Shown: positions 1 to 9,306 of the stretch, piece by piece
How the letters are laid out: each line of letters opens with the position of its first letter
How positions within the stretch are numbered: the first letter of the stretch is position 1
Source of the DNA: Clostridium sp.
Lineage (GTDB): Bacteria > Bacillota > Clostridia > Clostridiales > Clostridiaceae
Length of the DNA: 64,000 nucleotides
Assembly (NCBI RefSeq): GCF_022482905.1
Contig: NZ_JAKVOI010000001.1
Span: 3,411,958-3,475,957 of the forward strand
Direction: 5' to 3'
Made by a program: the position numbers and the translations under genes
Notes under the pieces: model-generated
Told to the model about the DNA's origin: nothing
Seen by the model: only the letters and a program-made list of their open reading frames with translations
Databases searched by the model: none

Positions 1-2
1 TA

Positions 3-2567
3 TGCTACGATGGATTAAAAAAACGATATGCCAGCATAACTGATGATTTAATAAACAGGCTTGAATACGAGCTTGGAGTAATAAAACAAATGGGATATGT
101 GGACTATTTTCTCATAGTCTGGGATTTTATAAGATTTGCAAGACAAAATGGAATAATGACGGGACCTGGAAGGGGAAGTGGTGCAGGTTCAATAGTTGCA
201 TATACACTGGGAATAACTAAGATAGATCCAATAAAGTATAACCTCATATTTGAGCGCTTTTTGAATCCCGAAAGAGTATCCATGCCTGATATTGACAGTG
301 ATTTCTGTTATGAAAGGCGTGGTGAGGTAATAGATTATGTAGTAGAAAAGTATGGGAAAAACAACGTTTCACAGATTATAACTTTTGGAACTATGGCGGC
401 AAGAGCATGTATAAGAGATGTGGGAAGAGCTATGAACTATCCTTATGGTGAAGTAGACAGGATAGCAAAGATGATACCAGCCATATTGAATATAACTATA
501 GACAAGGCACTGGATATAAACCCTGAATTCAAGGAAGCCTATGATGGTGAACCCAGAACAAGAGAACTTATAGATGTGGCAAGATCCCTTGAAGGTCTTC
601 CGAGGCATACTTCCACCCATGCTGCAGGAGTGGTAATAGCATCTCAGCCTCTTGTAAATTATGTACCCCTCCAAAAAAATGATGATAATGTAGTAACACA
701 GTTTACAATGGGTACATTGGAGGAACTGGGGCTTCTAAAAATGGATTTTCTGGGGCTTCGTACCCTGACCGTACTTAGAGATGCAGTTGCAATGATAAGG
801 CAGAATAGAAATGTAGAGATAGATCTGGATAATATAAATTATGATGACAAAGCTGTTTACAACATGATAGGAGAGGGAAAGACGGTAGGAGTATTTCAGC
901 TTGAATCTCCCGGAATGACCGTATTCATGAAGGAATTGAAGCCTGATTCCCTGGAGGATATAATAGCAGGAATAAGCTTGTATAGACCGGGTCCCATGTC
1001 AGAAATACCAAAGTATATAAGAAATAAGAATAACCCTGATGATATAGAATACATAACTCCAGAGCTTGAACACATTCTTTCGGTAACCTATGGATGTATG
1101 GTATACCAGGAACAGGTAATGCAGATAGTAAGGGATCTTGCAGGATATTCCATGGGCAGAAGTGATCTTGTGAGACGTGCCATGTCCAAGAAAAAGCACC
1201 ATGTAATGGAAGAAGAAAGGCACAATTTTGTATATGGAATAGTAGATGAAGCGGGTAAAGTTCTTGTTCCGGGATGTATAAGGAACGGGATATCAGATAA
1301 GATTGCAAATCAAATATTTGATTCCATGATAGATTTTGCATCCTATGCTTTTAACAAGTCACATGCCGCCGCATATGCAGTGGTTGCATTTCAGACGGCC
1401 TATTTGATGTATTATTATCCGGTAGAATTTACGGCAGCCATGCTCAACAGTGTAAAGGGTGACAGTGAAAAAGTTGCCTACTACATAAGATTTGCCAAGG
1501 ATATAAATATAGATACGCTTCCGCCTGACATAAATGAAAGCTATGCAAAATTCACAGTTGAGAACAATAGTATAAGATTTGGGCTCTCTGCACTTAAAAA
1601 TGTAGGAGAAAATGCAATAGACAGTATAGTGAAATCACGAAAAAAACACGAAAAATTTAAGGACCTTATGGATTTTTACAACAATATAGAAATAACGTCT
1701 GTAAACAAGAGGGTCATAGAGAGCTTGATCAAATCGGGGGCTTTTGACTGTTTCGGTGTATACAGGTCCCAGCTTATAGAAGTATATGAAAAACTGCTGG
1801 ACAGTGCAAGTAATTCGAAAAAAAGGAATATAGACGGACAGGTGAGCCTTTTTTCAACCATAGATGACAGAAGTATCAGGATACACTACCCGAATATAAA
1901 GGAATTCAAAAAGAAGGATAAACTTGCAATGGAAAAGGAAATGACGGGACTTTACCTGTCAGGGCATCCGCTTGATGAATATGAAAAGACGCTGAAACTT
2001 CAAACAAGTGTAAAGGTTTCGGATATACTCATGGATAAGACACTTGAGGAGGGAATGCTTTCGGAAGCCAAAGTCAAGGATGGAGACAAAGTTATAATTG
2101 GAGGAATATTGGTTGAAGTTTCCAAAAAAATAACAAAGAATAATGACATGATGGCGTTTGCCAGGCTGGAGGATTTGTATGCTTCCATAGATATAATAAT
2201 ATTTCCGAAGACTTTTCAGAAGTTCAAGAACTTCATTTATGAGGACTCCATGCTCATCGTAAAGGGCAGGGTAAGTGTCAGAGAAGAAGAAGAGCCAAAG
2301 GTTTTATGTGAGACTTTGGAGCCGCTTGTAAGAATTGACACTGAAAAATTATATATTTTGATAGAGAATGAGGTAGAATTGAAAGATGCCACTTTGAAAT
2401 TTAAATCCATTATAGAAGGATATAAGGGGAATATTCCTGTATATATATGTATAAAACATGGAAGAAAGAAATTCAGATTGAGCAGTGAATTGTGGATCAA
2501 GGATGAGGAGAATGTTATTGACGATATAAGAAATATTTTTGGAGAAAAAAATGTAAAACTGATCTGA
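3..2567 (+). CDS. dnaE: DNA polymerase III alpha subunit, 5' truncated by window edge
   Basis: Replicative DNA polymerase catalytic subunit. The reading frame is open to the left edge (854 residues visible, usual family length about 1,150-1,200), so the N-terminal PHP domain lies outside the window. The palm carries the family motif PDIDSDF at about bases 285-305, whose first two Asp are the expected metal ligands, preceded by the GPGRGSGAGS segment. Further on are the finger region (YQEQVMQI, FNKSHAAAYA), helix-hairpin-helix region and a C-terminal OB fold (residues roughly 670-760 of the visible part). There is no internal 3'-5' exonuclease, so it is DnaE rather than PolC. It is followed by pfkA and pyk, a neighbourhood common in clostridia and bacilli. 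Stop is TGA at 2565-2567. Confidence 0.97.
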   Translation, partial: CYDGLKKRYASITDDLINRLEYELGVIKQMGYVDYFLIVWDFIRFARQNGIMTGPGRGSGAGSIVAYTLGITKIDPIKYNLIFERFLNPERVSMPDIDSDFCYERRGEVIDYVVEKYGKNNVSQIITFGTMAARACIRDVGRAMNYPYGEVDRIAKMIPAILNITIDKALDINPEFKEAYDGEPRTRELIDVARSLEGLPRHTSTHAAGVVIASQPLVNYVPLQKNDDNVVTQFTMGTLEELGLLKMDFLGLRTLTVLRDAVAMIRQNRNVEIDLDNINYDDKAVYNMIGEGKTVGVFQLESPGMTVFMKELKPDSLEDIIAGISLYRPGPMSEIPKYIRNKNNPDDIEYITPELEHILSVTYGCMVYQEQVMQIVRDLAGYSMGRSDLVRRAMSKKKHHVMEEERHNFVYGIVDEAGKVLVPGCIRNGISDKIANQIFDSMIDFASYAFNKSHAAAYAVVAFQTAYLMYYYPVEFTAAMLNSVKGDSEKVAYYIRFAKDINIDTLPPDINESYAKFTVENNSIRFGLSALKNVGENAIDSIVKSRKKHEKFKDLMDFYNNIEITSVNKRVIESLIKSGAFDCFGVYRSQLIEVYEKLLDSASNSKKRNIDGQVSLFSTIDDRSIRIHYPNIKEFKKKDKLAMEKEMTGLYLSGHPLDEYEKTLKLQTSVKVSDILMDKTLEEGMLSEAKVKDGDKVIIGGILVEVSKKITKNNDMMAFARLEDLYASIDIIIFPKTFQKFKNFIYEDSMLIVKGRVSVREEEEPKVLCETLEPLVRIDTEKLYILIENEVELKDATLKFKSIIEGYKGNIPVYICIKHGRKKFRLSSELWIKDEENVIDDIRNIFGEKNVKLI

Positions 2568-2696
2568 ATAATTTAAAAAACTAATGGTTAAAATTTTAAG
2601 TAGAGAAAGTAAAATAGCCTTATAATGTAGTATAATTTATGTTATAATAAATTTTATAAGATGATTGAAAATGAGCGTGATTATTATAATACGTGT

Positions 2697-2712
2697 GGGA
2701 CAAAAATGTCCC
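2697..2712 (+). promoter_or_regulatory. Hairpin in the pfkA leader
   Basis: A perfect six-base-pair inverted repeat (GGGACA, AAAA loop, TGTCCC) sits about 10 bases upstream of the pfkA Shine-Dalgarno. Several TATAAT-like hexamers lie just upstream (2620-2690). No U-tract follows, so it is not a terminator; a role in mRNA stability or translation is only a guess. Confidence 0.4.
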
Positions 2713-2736
2713 TGTGGTCATGGGAGGTATAAATGT

Positions 2737-3693
2737 ATGAGAACAATAGCTGTATTAACAAGTGGTGGAGATGCTCCTGGTATGAATGCCGCTATAAGGG
2801 CAGTTGTAAGAGCAGGATTAGATAAAAAATTTAATGTGATGGGTATACTTAGAGGATATAGCGGACTGATAAGCGGTGAAATAATACCAATGGACAGGAA
2901 GAGTGTGGCAGATATAATTCAAAGAGGCGGAACAATTTTAAGAACTGCACGCTGTGAAGAATTTAAAACGGAAGAAGGAAGAAAAAGAGGAGCCAATATA
3001 CTTAAAACTTTTGGTATAGATGGATTGGTTGTAATTGGAGGAGATGGTTCTTTTAGAGGAGCCCAGCTGTTATCAAAACTCGGCATAGATACTATAGGAA
3101 TACCTGGAACTATAGATAATGATCTGGCTTATACGGATTATAGTATAGGTTTTGATACTGCTACAAATACTGTACTTGATGCCATAAATAAGTTAAGAGA
3201 TACTTCCACATCACATGAAAGGGTAAGTATAGTTGAAGTCATGGGAAGAAACTGTGGAGATATTGCCCTTTATTGTGGACTGGCAGGAGGAGCTGAAAAT
3301 ATAATTATTCCTGAAAAAGGATATGAGCAGGATAAACTTTGCAGAACCATACTTGAAGGGAAAATGAATGGTAAGATGCATAATTTAATAGTACTTGCAG
3401 AAGGAATTGGCGGGGCAGAAGAACTTGCAAAGCATGTTGAAGAAATAACAGGAATAGAGACAAGGGCTACAAAGCTTGGACATATTCAAAGAGGTGGAAG
3501 CCCGACATGTCAGGATAGAATTTTAGCTTCAAGGTTTGCTTTTAGAGCTGTAGAACTGTTGGAAGAAGGCAAGTCATCAAGAGTTGTGGGAATTAGAGGA
3601 GGAAAAATAGTAGATTTTGATATTGATGAAGCTTTAGAACAAACCAAACAATTTGATGACAAATTGTTTGAAATAGCCAATGCATTATCATAA
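2737..3693 (+). CDS. pfkA: ATP-dependent 6-phosphofructokinase
   Basis: Phosphorylates fructose 6-phosphate to fructose 1,6-bisphosphate, the committed step of glycolysis. The N-terminus [19 protein letters not shown] is the classical ATP-binding start of bacterial PFK; the catalytic segment IPGTIDNDL and the [10 protein letters not shown] segment (substrate binding) are intact. At 318 residues it has the standard length. An in-frame extension to 2665 exists, but the ATG at 2737 has a GGGAGGT ribosome-binding site at 2722-2728 and gives the conserved N-terminus, so I chose it. Followed 45 bases downstream by pyk, presumably co-transcribed. Confidence 0.97.
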   Translation: MRTIAVLTSGGDAPGMNAAIRAVVRAGLDKKFNVMGILRGYSGLISGEIIPMDRKSVADIIQRGGTILRTARCEEFKTEEGRKRGANILKTFGIDGLVVIGGDGSFRGAQLLSKLGIDTIGIPGTIDNDLAYTDYSIGFDTATNTVLDAINKLRDTSTSHERVSIVEVMGRNCGDIALYCGLAGGAENIIIPEKGYEQDKLCRTILEGKMNGKMHNLIVLAEGIGGAEELAKHVEEITGIETRATKLGHIQRGGSPTCQDRILASRFAFRAVELLEEGKSSRVVGIRGGKIVDFDIDEALEQTKQFDDKLFEIANALS

Positions 3694-3738
3694 TAGTTTT
3701 CTGATATTAATAAAAATTATTGTTTAAGGAGAGTAATT

Positions 3739-5496
3739 ATGCAAAAGACTAAGATGATTTTTACAATAGGACCTGCTAGCGATACGGAAGAAGTAGTGTC
3801 AAAACTTATTGAAGCTGGTATGAGTGCTTCAAGACATAACTTTTCTCATGGAAACCATGAGGAACACAGAGAAAGAATAAATATGATAAAAAAGCTTAGA
3901 AAAAAGTATAATAAGTCTATAGCAATTATATTGGATACAAAAGGACCTGAAATAAGAACCGGAGATTTTAATAAGGATAAGATTGAATTAGAAGAAGGAC
4001 AGAAATTCACAGTATATTGCGGCGAAGAAATTGTAGGTGACAATACAAAATGTTATATAACCTATGATGGGCTTTGTAAAGATGTAAAAAAAGGTGACAG
4101 CATACTTATAGATGATGGATTAGTAGGTATGGAAGTAGAAAGTGTAGATGGAAACAAAATTAACTGCATAGTCAAGAACAGCGGTGTAGTCAGCAATCAT
4201 AAAGGAGTTAATGTACCGGGTGTTGCTATCAATCTTCCAGCTACTACTAAAAAAGATGAAGAAGACTTGAAATTTGGATGCGAAGTTGGAGTGGATATTA
4301 TATCGGCATCTTTTATAAGAAAGGCTTCAGATGTTTTGACTATAAGAAAGATTCTTGAATCCAACGGTGGAAAGGACATACAGATATTTTCCAAAGTGGA
4401 GAGCCAGGAAGGTGTAGACAATATAGATGAAATAATAAAATTTTCTGATGGAATAATGGTGGCAAGAGGAGATATGGGAGTTGAAATCCCAATAGAAAAA
4501 GTTCCACTGATTCAGAAAACTATAATTGCAAAATGCAACAAGGCAGGCAAACCTGTTATAACAGCTACACAGATGCTTGATTCAATGATAAGAAATCCAA
4601 GACCAACAAGAGCAGAAGCATCTGATATAGCAAATGCTATATTTGATGGAACGGATGCAATAATGCTCAGTGGAGAGTCTGCAAATGGAAAGTACCCTGT
4701 AGAAGCAGCTCAGACCATGGCAAGAATAGCACAGTCTGCAGAGGAAAAAATCAATTATGAAGAATTACTTGAAAAAAAGAAAGAAGCTCATATACAAAAT
4801 GTTGCAAATGCTATCAGTTATGCAGCATGTGCAACTGCTTCCGAGTTAAAGGCAACTGCCATAATTACTGCTACCCAAAGCGGTCATACTGCTAGAATGG
4901 TTTCTAAATACAGATCATCTTGCCCGGTTATTGCGGTAACTCCAAATGAAGGTGTTGCAAGAAGTCTGGCTTTAAATTGGGGAGTATTTCCCATACTTTC
5001 AAAGAAATTTGACTCTACAGATGAGTTGATAGAAAGTTCCGTACAGATATCCTTGAATACAGGCTATGTAAAAAAAGGTGATCTGGTAGTAATAGCTGCC
5101 GGCATACCTGTAAGCTATTCAGGTACTACAAATATGCTGAAAGTTCATGTAGTAGGTGATATATTGGTTAGAGGTACAGGCGCTGGAAGCAGACCTGGAT
5201 ATGGAACTGTAAGAATAGTCAATAGTCCAAAACAGGCAGAAGAAGTTGTGGAGAAGGATGACATACTGGTAGTTAAAAATTTAAGCAAGGATTATATATC
5301 TGTGCTTGACAGAGTTGCAGGAGTCATAGCTGAAGATGGAGGACTTACCTCACATATGGCAATTGAATGTATAACCAATGAAATTCCTATTATATGCAGG
5401 GCAGGTGGTGCTACTGGCGTACTAAAAACCGGTGCATTTATAACCATGGATGCCACAAGAGGGATTGTCTATAACGGCAGAACGAATATTATGTAG
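3739..5496 (+). CDS. pyk: Pyruvate kinase with C-terminal PEP-utilizer domain
   Basis: Transfers phosphate from phosphoenolpyruvate to ADP, the last step of glycolysis. The barrel carries the RxNxSHG start region (SRHNFSHG), the DTKGPEIRTG segment, the catalytic FSKVESQEG lysine region, and MVARGDMGVEIP. At 585 residues it is about 110 longer than the minimal enzyme: the extra C-terminal part (from about residue 480, GTGAGSRPGYG) is a PEP-utilizer-type phosphohistidine-like domain with the GGLTSHMAI motif, as in Bacillus and many clostridial pyruvate kinases. RBS AAGGAGAG precedes the ATG. A strong hairpin terminator follows. Confidence 0.97.
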   Translation: MQKTKMIFTIGPASDTEEVVSKLIEAGMSASRHNFSHGNHEEHRERINMIKKLRKKYNKSIAIILDTKGPEIRTGDFNKDKIELEEGQKFTVYCGEEIVGDNTKCYITYDGLCKDVKKGDSILIDDGLVGMEVESVDGNKINCIVKNSGVVSNHKGVNVPGVAINLPATTKKDEEDLKFGCEVGVDIISASFIRKASDVLTIRKILESNGGKDIQIFSKVESQEGVDNIDEIIKFSDGIMVARGDMGVEIPIEKVPLIQKTIIAKCNKAGKPVITATQMLDSMIRNPRPTRAEASDIANAIFDGTDAIMLSGESANGKYPVEAAQTMARIAQSAEEKINYEELLEKKKEAHIQNVANAISYAACATASELKATAIITATQSGHTARMVSKYRSSCPVIAVTPNEGVARSLALNWGVFPILSKKFDSTDELIESSVQISLNTGYVKKGDLVVIAAGIPVSYSGTTNMLKVHVVGDILVRGTGAGSRPGYGTVRIVNSPKQAEEVVEKDDILVVKNLSKDYISVLDRVAGVIAEDGGLTSHMAIECITNEIPIICRAGGATGVLKTGAFITMDATRGIVYNGRTNIM

Positions 5497-5510
5497 TCTT
5501 GAACTTATTA

Positions 5511-5556
5511 AGAGATGATTTTAATTGACGTTAAAATTGTCTCTTGTTTATTTTGT
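5511..5556 (+). terminator. Rho-independent terminator of pfkA-pyk
   Basis: A hairpin with arms AGAGATGATTTTAA and TTAAAATTGTCTCT around a short loop is followed by TGTTTATTTTG. It ends the glycolytic operon 15 bases after the pyk stop. Confidence 0.85.
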
Positions 5557-5580
5557 TAACTTAAATTTAACAAATGTTCC

Positions 5581-5610
5581 TTGAAATATTATATGAAATT
5601 AATGTATAAT
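5581..5610 (+). promoter_or_regulatory. Sigma-70-type promoter for the rlmD leader
   Basis: TTGAAA (5581-5586) and TATAAT (5605-5610) are separated by 18 bases. A start near 5617 would give a roughly 80-base RNA to the terminator at 5671-5698. Confidence 0.75.
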
Positions 5611-5616
5611 TAAATA

Positions 5617-5698
5617 ATATATGGATAGAATTATTTAATAAGAAAAAAAGGCAACTGATTCTATATTTCTGCACCTTCACAATAGGTGCTATTTTTTT
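5617..5698 (+). ncRNA. Short leader RNA with terminator upstream of rlmD
   Basis: Between a good promoter and the rlmD start lies a compact leader. ATAGAAT near 5634 can pair with ATTCTAT near 5659, and GCACCT (5671-5676) pairs with AGGTGC (5684-5689), followed by ATTTTTTT, a textbook intrinsic terminator. Only about 30 bases separate the terminator from the gene, so the terminator must be read through for expression from this promoter. This suggests attenuation or a small RNA; I do not recognise a known riboswitch class. Confidence 0.5.
5671..5698 (+). terminator. Intrinsic terminator in the rlmD leader
   Basis: Six-base-pair GC-rich stem GCACCT/AGGTGC with a seven-base loop, then a run of seven T after an A. 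It lies after the promoter at 5581-5610 and before the coding region, so it is a premature (regulatory) terminator for the leader transcript. Confidence 0.8.
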
Positions 5699-5730
5699 GG
5701 ATAATTTATAGATTGGGTAGGTGTTAACTA

Positions 5731-7110
5731 TTGAAAAATTTGGTGGAAAAGAATAAGGAATATATTATAAATATAGATAATATGGGATACGATGGGAGTG
5801 GAGTAGGCAGAATAAATGGATTTACCATATTTGTAGAGGGTGCTTTGACCGGTGAAAAGGTAAGAATAAAAGTAGTGAAGGTGAAGAGTAATTTTGCTTT
5901 TGGAAAGGTACTTGAAATAATTGAGTCATCTAAATACAGGAGGGAGCCTGTCTGCAGCATATATAAAAGATGCGGGGGATGCCAGCTCCAGCATATTTCT
6001 TATGAAGGACAGTTGAAATTCAAGAAAAAGAGAGTTGAAGATTCTCTTGAGAGAATAGGAAAACTTGATCTGACGGATGTAAAAATACATGACACCATAG
6101 GCATGAAGGTACCATACAGATATAGGAATAAGGTGCAACTGCCTGTAGAAAGAAGTAGAGGAGAAATAAATATCGGATTCTATGTCAGAAGAACTCATGA
6201 TATTATAAATATGGACTGCTGCTATATACAAAATGAGACTGCAGACAAAGTAGCTGAACTTTTTAGGCAATGGTTAGCGTCATATAACGTATCATGTTAT
6301 GATGAATCGGCTAAAAAAGAAGGTATAAGGCATATAGTCATTAGAAAGGCTTTTTCAACTGGTGAAGTGATGATTATAATTGTAACTTCATCTGCAGATA
6401 TACTACATAAAGATGAATTGATAAAGTCGATGTGTCAGAATATAAATGGATTGAAGAGCATAATTCAAAATATAAATAGTTCCAAAACTAATGTGGTATT
6501 GGGTAAGGAAAATATAACTCTTTGGGGCAGTGATACTATAAATGACTATATCGGAAATTTCAGGTTCAGTATATCACCGCTTGCTTTTTTTCAGGTAAAT
6601 CCTGTCCAGACGGAGGCTCTCTACAATAAAGTGCTGGAATATGCAGAACTAAAAGGAAATGAAACTGTATTCGATGCATACTGTGGAACGGGAACCATAT
6701 CACTGTTCTTATCCTGCAGGGCAAAAAAGGTTTATGGAGTAGAGGTGGTTGAGCAGGCCATAGAGAATGCAAAAAAGAATGCATTGGACAATAAAGTGGA
6801 CAATGTGGAATTCATAGTTGGAAAATCAGAAGCAGTTATACCTGATCTGGTAGACAGTGGTATAAAGGCGGATGTAGTTGTAGTTGATCCACCAAGAAAG
6901 GGATGTGACAGAACTCTTCTCGCTTCAATTGCAAAGATGTGTCCCGGGAAAATAGTATATGTTTCCTGCGATCCTGGAACGCTTGCAAGAGATCTTGGGA
7001 TTATGGAGGAACTTGGATACAGGACAGTGGAAGTTCAGACTGTTGATATGTTTTGTCAAACTGCACCTGTGGAGTGTGTTGTGAAGCTAGTGGCATCTGA
7101 ACTTAGCTGA
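5731..7110 (+). CDS. rlmD: 23S rRNA (uracil-5-)-methyltransferase, RlmD/RumA family
   Basis: SAM-dependent m5U methyltransferase of the TrmA/RumA family. The N-terminal TRAM domain (about residues 5-62), a cysteine cluster ([14 protein letters not shown], about residues 75-88) that binds a 4Fe-4S cluster in the family, the SAM-binding [14 protein letters not shown] segment, the DPPRKG motif and the catalytic-cysteine motif [11 protein letters not shown] are all present in 459 residues. The start is a TTG at 5731 behind GGGTAGGTG; the next ATG would cut into the TRAM domain. The family in Firmicutes methylates U747 and/or U1939; which site is hit cannot be told from sequence alone. Confidence 0.93.
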   Translation: MKNLVEKNKEYIINIDNMGYDGSGVGRINGFTIFVEGALTGEKVRIKVVKVKSNFAFGKVLEIIESSKYRREPVCSIYKRCGGCQLQHISYEGQLKFKKKRVEDSLERIGKLDLTDVKIHDTIGMKVPYRYRNKVQLPVERSRGEINIGFYVRRTHDIINMDCCYIQNETADKVAELFRQWLASYNVSCYDESAKKEGIRHIVIRKAFSTGEVMIIIVTSSADILHKDELIKSMCQNINGLKSIIQNINSSKTNVVLGKENITLWGSDTINDYIGNFRFSISPLAFFQVNPVQTEALYNKVLEYAELKGNETVFDAYCGTGTISLFLSCRAKKVYGVEVVEQAIENAKKNALDNKVDNVEFIVGKSEAVIPDLVDSGIKADVVVVDPPRKGCDRTLLASIAKMCPGKIVYVSCDPGTLARDLGIMEELGYRTVEVQTVDMFCQTAPVECVVKLVASELS

Positions 7111-7415
7111 AAGCCCGCATTACGAAGAGTAGCGGAGTAATGTGTTCCTTTATATCATTTATAGATTTAACTCCATAAAAAGTCGACTTGGATTTAAAAT
7201 CTTGTACAGAATATATAATCTGACCTTTAAAATTATTAACAACATTTTCCTTATACTTTTAGTATAAACTTTAGTTATGCAAAATAAAAATTAAATATGG
7301 CTCACTATTCCTAGTTTTAATGTTAGAATGATGGTGCCAAAGATCCAGGTTGTTTCATATTATGTAAATTGATGAACATTATTAGTTCATTAATATAAAA
7401 ACAGAGGAGTATAAA
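7111..7415 (+). other. Intergenic region between rlmD and the C1 peptidase gene
   Basis: About 300 AT-rich bases without a convincing gene. It holds a weak stem right after rlmD (CATTAC...GTAATG, 7119-7142) and an inverted repeat just before the peptidase ribosome-binding site, ATGAAC (7372-7377) and GTTCAT (7385-7390), which could be an operator. No clear promoter pair was found. Confidence 0.4.
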
Positions 7416-8171
7416 ATGGTAAAAAGAAGTTATAAATTAAAACCTGATAAGCAAGATATGAGGGACAAAATTTATTATGCTTCTACTATAAAACAAATTT
7501 CAAGTCTTCCCAAAACAGTAGATCTCAGAAAATATATGTCGCCAATAGTAGATCAAGGAGAGCTGGGAAGTTGTACGGCTAATGCCATTGTTTCAGGACT
7601 GCGAGAGTATCTCGAAAATATATCAAATGAACCATATAAACAACTAAGCCGTTTATATTTATATTGGTGGGAAAGGTTTATAGAAGATACTGTAAATGAA
7701 GATAGCGGGGCTTATATTAGAGATGGGATGAAAGTTCTTAAACAACTTGGAGCATCTTTTGAAACCGACTATCCTTATGGTACTAGCAAATTCACAGATG
7801 AGCCAACCCCAAGGGCTGTATTAAATGGTGTATCATATACAATTGAAGAATATAAACGAGTAAAAAATTTAGATACCTTAAAAATAGCTCTAGCTGAAAA
7901 ATTACCAGTAGTAACAGGGATAAAAGTATATTCAAGCTTTGAATCAGATGATGTTGCAAATACTGGAATAGTTCCAATACCAGATATATCTAAAGAACAA
8001 TTGTTAGGTGGACATGCGATATTAGCAGTTGGATATAATGATAATAAAAATCAAGTTATTATGCGTAATTCTTGGGGAGAAGATTGGGGAGACAAAGGAT
8101 ATTTTTACCTTCCTTATGAATATTTCACTGACCCTAATAATTATGTTACAGATATGTGGACTGGAAAGTAG
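7416..8171 (+). CDS. C1-family (papain-like) cysteine peptidase
   Basis: A 251-residue papain-fold protease. The oxyanion Gln and catalytic Cys are in VDQGELGSCTANA (Gln47, Cys53), the catalytic His in GGHAILAVGYN (His200) and the Asn in RNSWGEDWGDKGY (Asn218), so the active site is complete. It has neither a signal peptide nor an inhibitory propeptide: the mature-type domain begins within about 35 residues. It is therefore predicted to be a cytoplasmic enzyme, or one exported by an unusual route. ATG start with RBS AGAGGAG. It is monocistronic, ending in a hairpin terminator. Related free-standing C1A peptidases occur scattered in clostridia and phage-like regions; the substrate is unknown. 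Confidence 0.85.
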   Translation: MVKRSYKLKPDKQDMRDKIYYASTIKQISSLPKTVDLRKYMSPIVDQGELGSCTANAIVSGLREYLENISNEPYKQLSRLYLYWWERFIEDTVNEDSGAYIRDGMKVLKQLGASFETDYPYGTSKFTDEPTPRAVLNGVSYTIEEYKRVKNLDTLKIALAEKLPVVTGIKVYSSFESDDVANTGIVPIPDISKEQLLGGHAILAVGYNDNKNQVIMRNSWGEDWGDKGYFYLPYEYFTDPNNYVTDMWTGK

Positions 8172-8190
8172 TTTTAATTTAAAATAAATT

Positions 8191-8226
8191 AAGAGCTTTG
8201 GAGAGATCCGGAGCTCTTTTATTTTT
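8191..8226 (+). terminator. Terminator after the C1 peptidase gene
   Basis: AAGAGCT and AGCTCTT arms enclose an inner GGAGAGATCC segment; followed by TTATTTTT. Confidence 0.75.
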
Positions 8227-8292
8227 ACTTCAAGGGAAAATATGGTAAAATTAAAGTATAAAGATGAATTTTATAAATTAGGAGATGTATTA

Positions 8293-8601
8293 ATGTTATA
8301 TTTAAATTATTTAAGTGGAATAATTATGATTATTGTCGGAGGTGTATGTAAGGTATATCCGCCTAAGCATATAAATCATTCTTTAGGTTATAGAACACCA
8401 TTTGCAATGAAAAATATTAATACATGGAATGAAGCTAATAAATTTGCTGGCATGGTTCTTGTGTGTGTCGGAATAATATCTTTATTGATAACTACATTTT
8501 TCATTGCACTGGGTGAAGTTAATAGCAGCACACCAGCAAAAATATCTGTTATTTTGCTTATAATTTCTATACCGTACACATGCAAAAAAATAATTGAATA
8601 G
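8293..8601 (+). CDS. SdpI-family small membrane protein
   Basis: A 102-residue protein with three predicted membrane segments (about residues 4-24, 50-72, 80-98). The loop LGYRTPFAMKNINTWNEAN is the signature of the SdpI/YhfL family, whose founding member SdpI gives immunity to the SdpC toxin in Bacillus subtilis. No sdpABC operon is visible here, so immunity function is only possible, not shown. The in-frame codon at 8242 would lengthen it by 17 residues, but GGAG at 8281-8284 lies eight bases before the ATG at 8293, which also starts at the first membrane helix. Confidence 0.75.
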   Translation: MLYLNYLSGIIMIIVGGVCKVYPPKHINHSLGYRTPFAMKNINTWNEANKFAGMVLVCVGIISLLITTFFIALGEVNSSTPAKISVILLIISIPYTCKKIIE

Positions 8602-8910
8602 TTTTATTGGATGTATTCTATTTAACTAAGTATTAATATGATTTTAACAGAATAAAGATAAAATAAAATTGCAAATAGTAAAAGTTTGCCGCAATAATCC
8701 CTATATGTATAGTAAGCATTTTATGATAGCGCTTCGGATGCTTACTTTTTTTTATCCATATAATATTTGCACGCAAGCAATTGAAAATTAAAGCTTATTA
8801 AGCAGGTTAGAGTATCAAAAAGACTGGTACTTGTTGCCAAATTTTTATTTTAGCAGGATATTGTTATTATTTATAGAAGTTTAATAGATATAAAGATTGA
8901 GGAGGAAATA
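8602..8910 (+). other. Intergenic region with one strong terminator
   Basis: AT-rich spacer. The only clear element is the hairpin at 8712-8753. It sits about 110 bases beyond the SdpI-like gene, so the 3' untranslated region is long or an unrecognised short transcript ends there. The remaining 150 bases before the next gene show no obvious structure. Confidence 0.4.
8712..8753 (+). terminator. Strong intrinsic terminator
   Basis: GTAAGCAT (8712-8719) pairs with ATGCTTAC (8738-8745), followed by eight T. Confidence 0.88.
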
Positions 8911-9189
8911 ATGTATATGGATAAAGAAGATTTAAAGCAAGAAATATTAGACATATTAGAAAAACATAATTATATAAGTGGGTTGAGCGAATGCCAAATG
9001 GCTACTTTAAAATTCCTTTTAAAAATAGATGACGCTTCCCTAATTTATGATGCTTTATGTGAACTTCAAGAAGAGGATAAGGTGATAAAAAGTTTTGAGC
9101 AATTTGCTGGTAATCCGAATCAGAAAATTAATACATCAAGATGGTATTTGAAACAACAGGGGAAAGAAAAACATAAGAGCACAGATTAA
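8911..9189 (+). CDS. Hypothetical 92-residue protein
   Basis: Not recognised. The ATG has an excellent ribosome-binding site (GAGGAGG, 8899-8905) and the frame ends normally. The protein is highly charged, soluble and predicted largely helical, with an N-terminal stretch (LKQEILDILEKHNYISG) and a following helix-turn-helix-like pattern (ALCELQEEDKVIKSFEQFAG) reminiscent of small winged-helix proteins; that is a weak impression only. No cysteine pairs, no membrane segments. It is followed by a long inverted repeat and a terminator. Confidence 0.6.
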   Translation: MYMDKEDLKQEILDILEKHNYISGLSECQMATLKFLLKIDDASLIYDALCELQEEDKVIKSFEQFAGNPNQKINTSRWYLKQQGKEKHKSTD

Positions 9190-9190
9190 T

Positions 9191-9236
9191 TTGTATGTAA
9201 AAATAACCCTGGTACAAGGACTCTTTTTACATACAA
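9191..9236. repeat. 13-bp perfect inverted repeat
   Basis: TTGTATGTAAAAA (9191-9203) and TTTTTACATACAA (9224-9236) are exact reverse complements around a 20-base loop. It begins two bases after the stop of the upstream gene. The run of T lies inside the second arm, so it may work as a terminator, or be the remnant of a small mobile element. Confidence 0.7.
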
Positions 9237-9259
9237 AACAAATGATGTATAAAATATAT

Positions 9260-9291
9260 AACTCCAGCTTAATTTCAAGCTGGAGTTAATT
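9260..9291. terminator. Bidirectional terminator
   Basis: AACTCCAGCTT (9260-9270) and AAGCTGGAGTT (9277-9287) form an 11-bp perfect stem with a six-base loop, flanked by TATATAT on one side and AATTTT on the other. It separates convergent genes. Confidence 0.8.
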
Positions 9292-9306
9292 TTACATGAA
9301 TTTTAA

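Noticed and set aside
369-674. Minus-strand frame of 101 codons inside dnaE
   Set aside because: Lies fully within the conserved dnaE frame, has no ribosome-binding site, and is a composition shadow. The same holds for the other antisense frames inside recognised genes.
5731-5784. ATG start for rlmD at residue 18
   Set aside because: Would remove the first strand of the TRAM domain; TTG at 5731 has a ribosome-binding site and fits the family.
7300-7400. Possible T-box or other riboswitch before the C1 peptidase
   Set aside because: No T-box core (GGTGGNACC) or other known aptamer motif; only a short inverted repeat.
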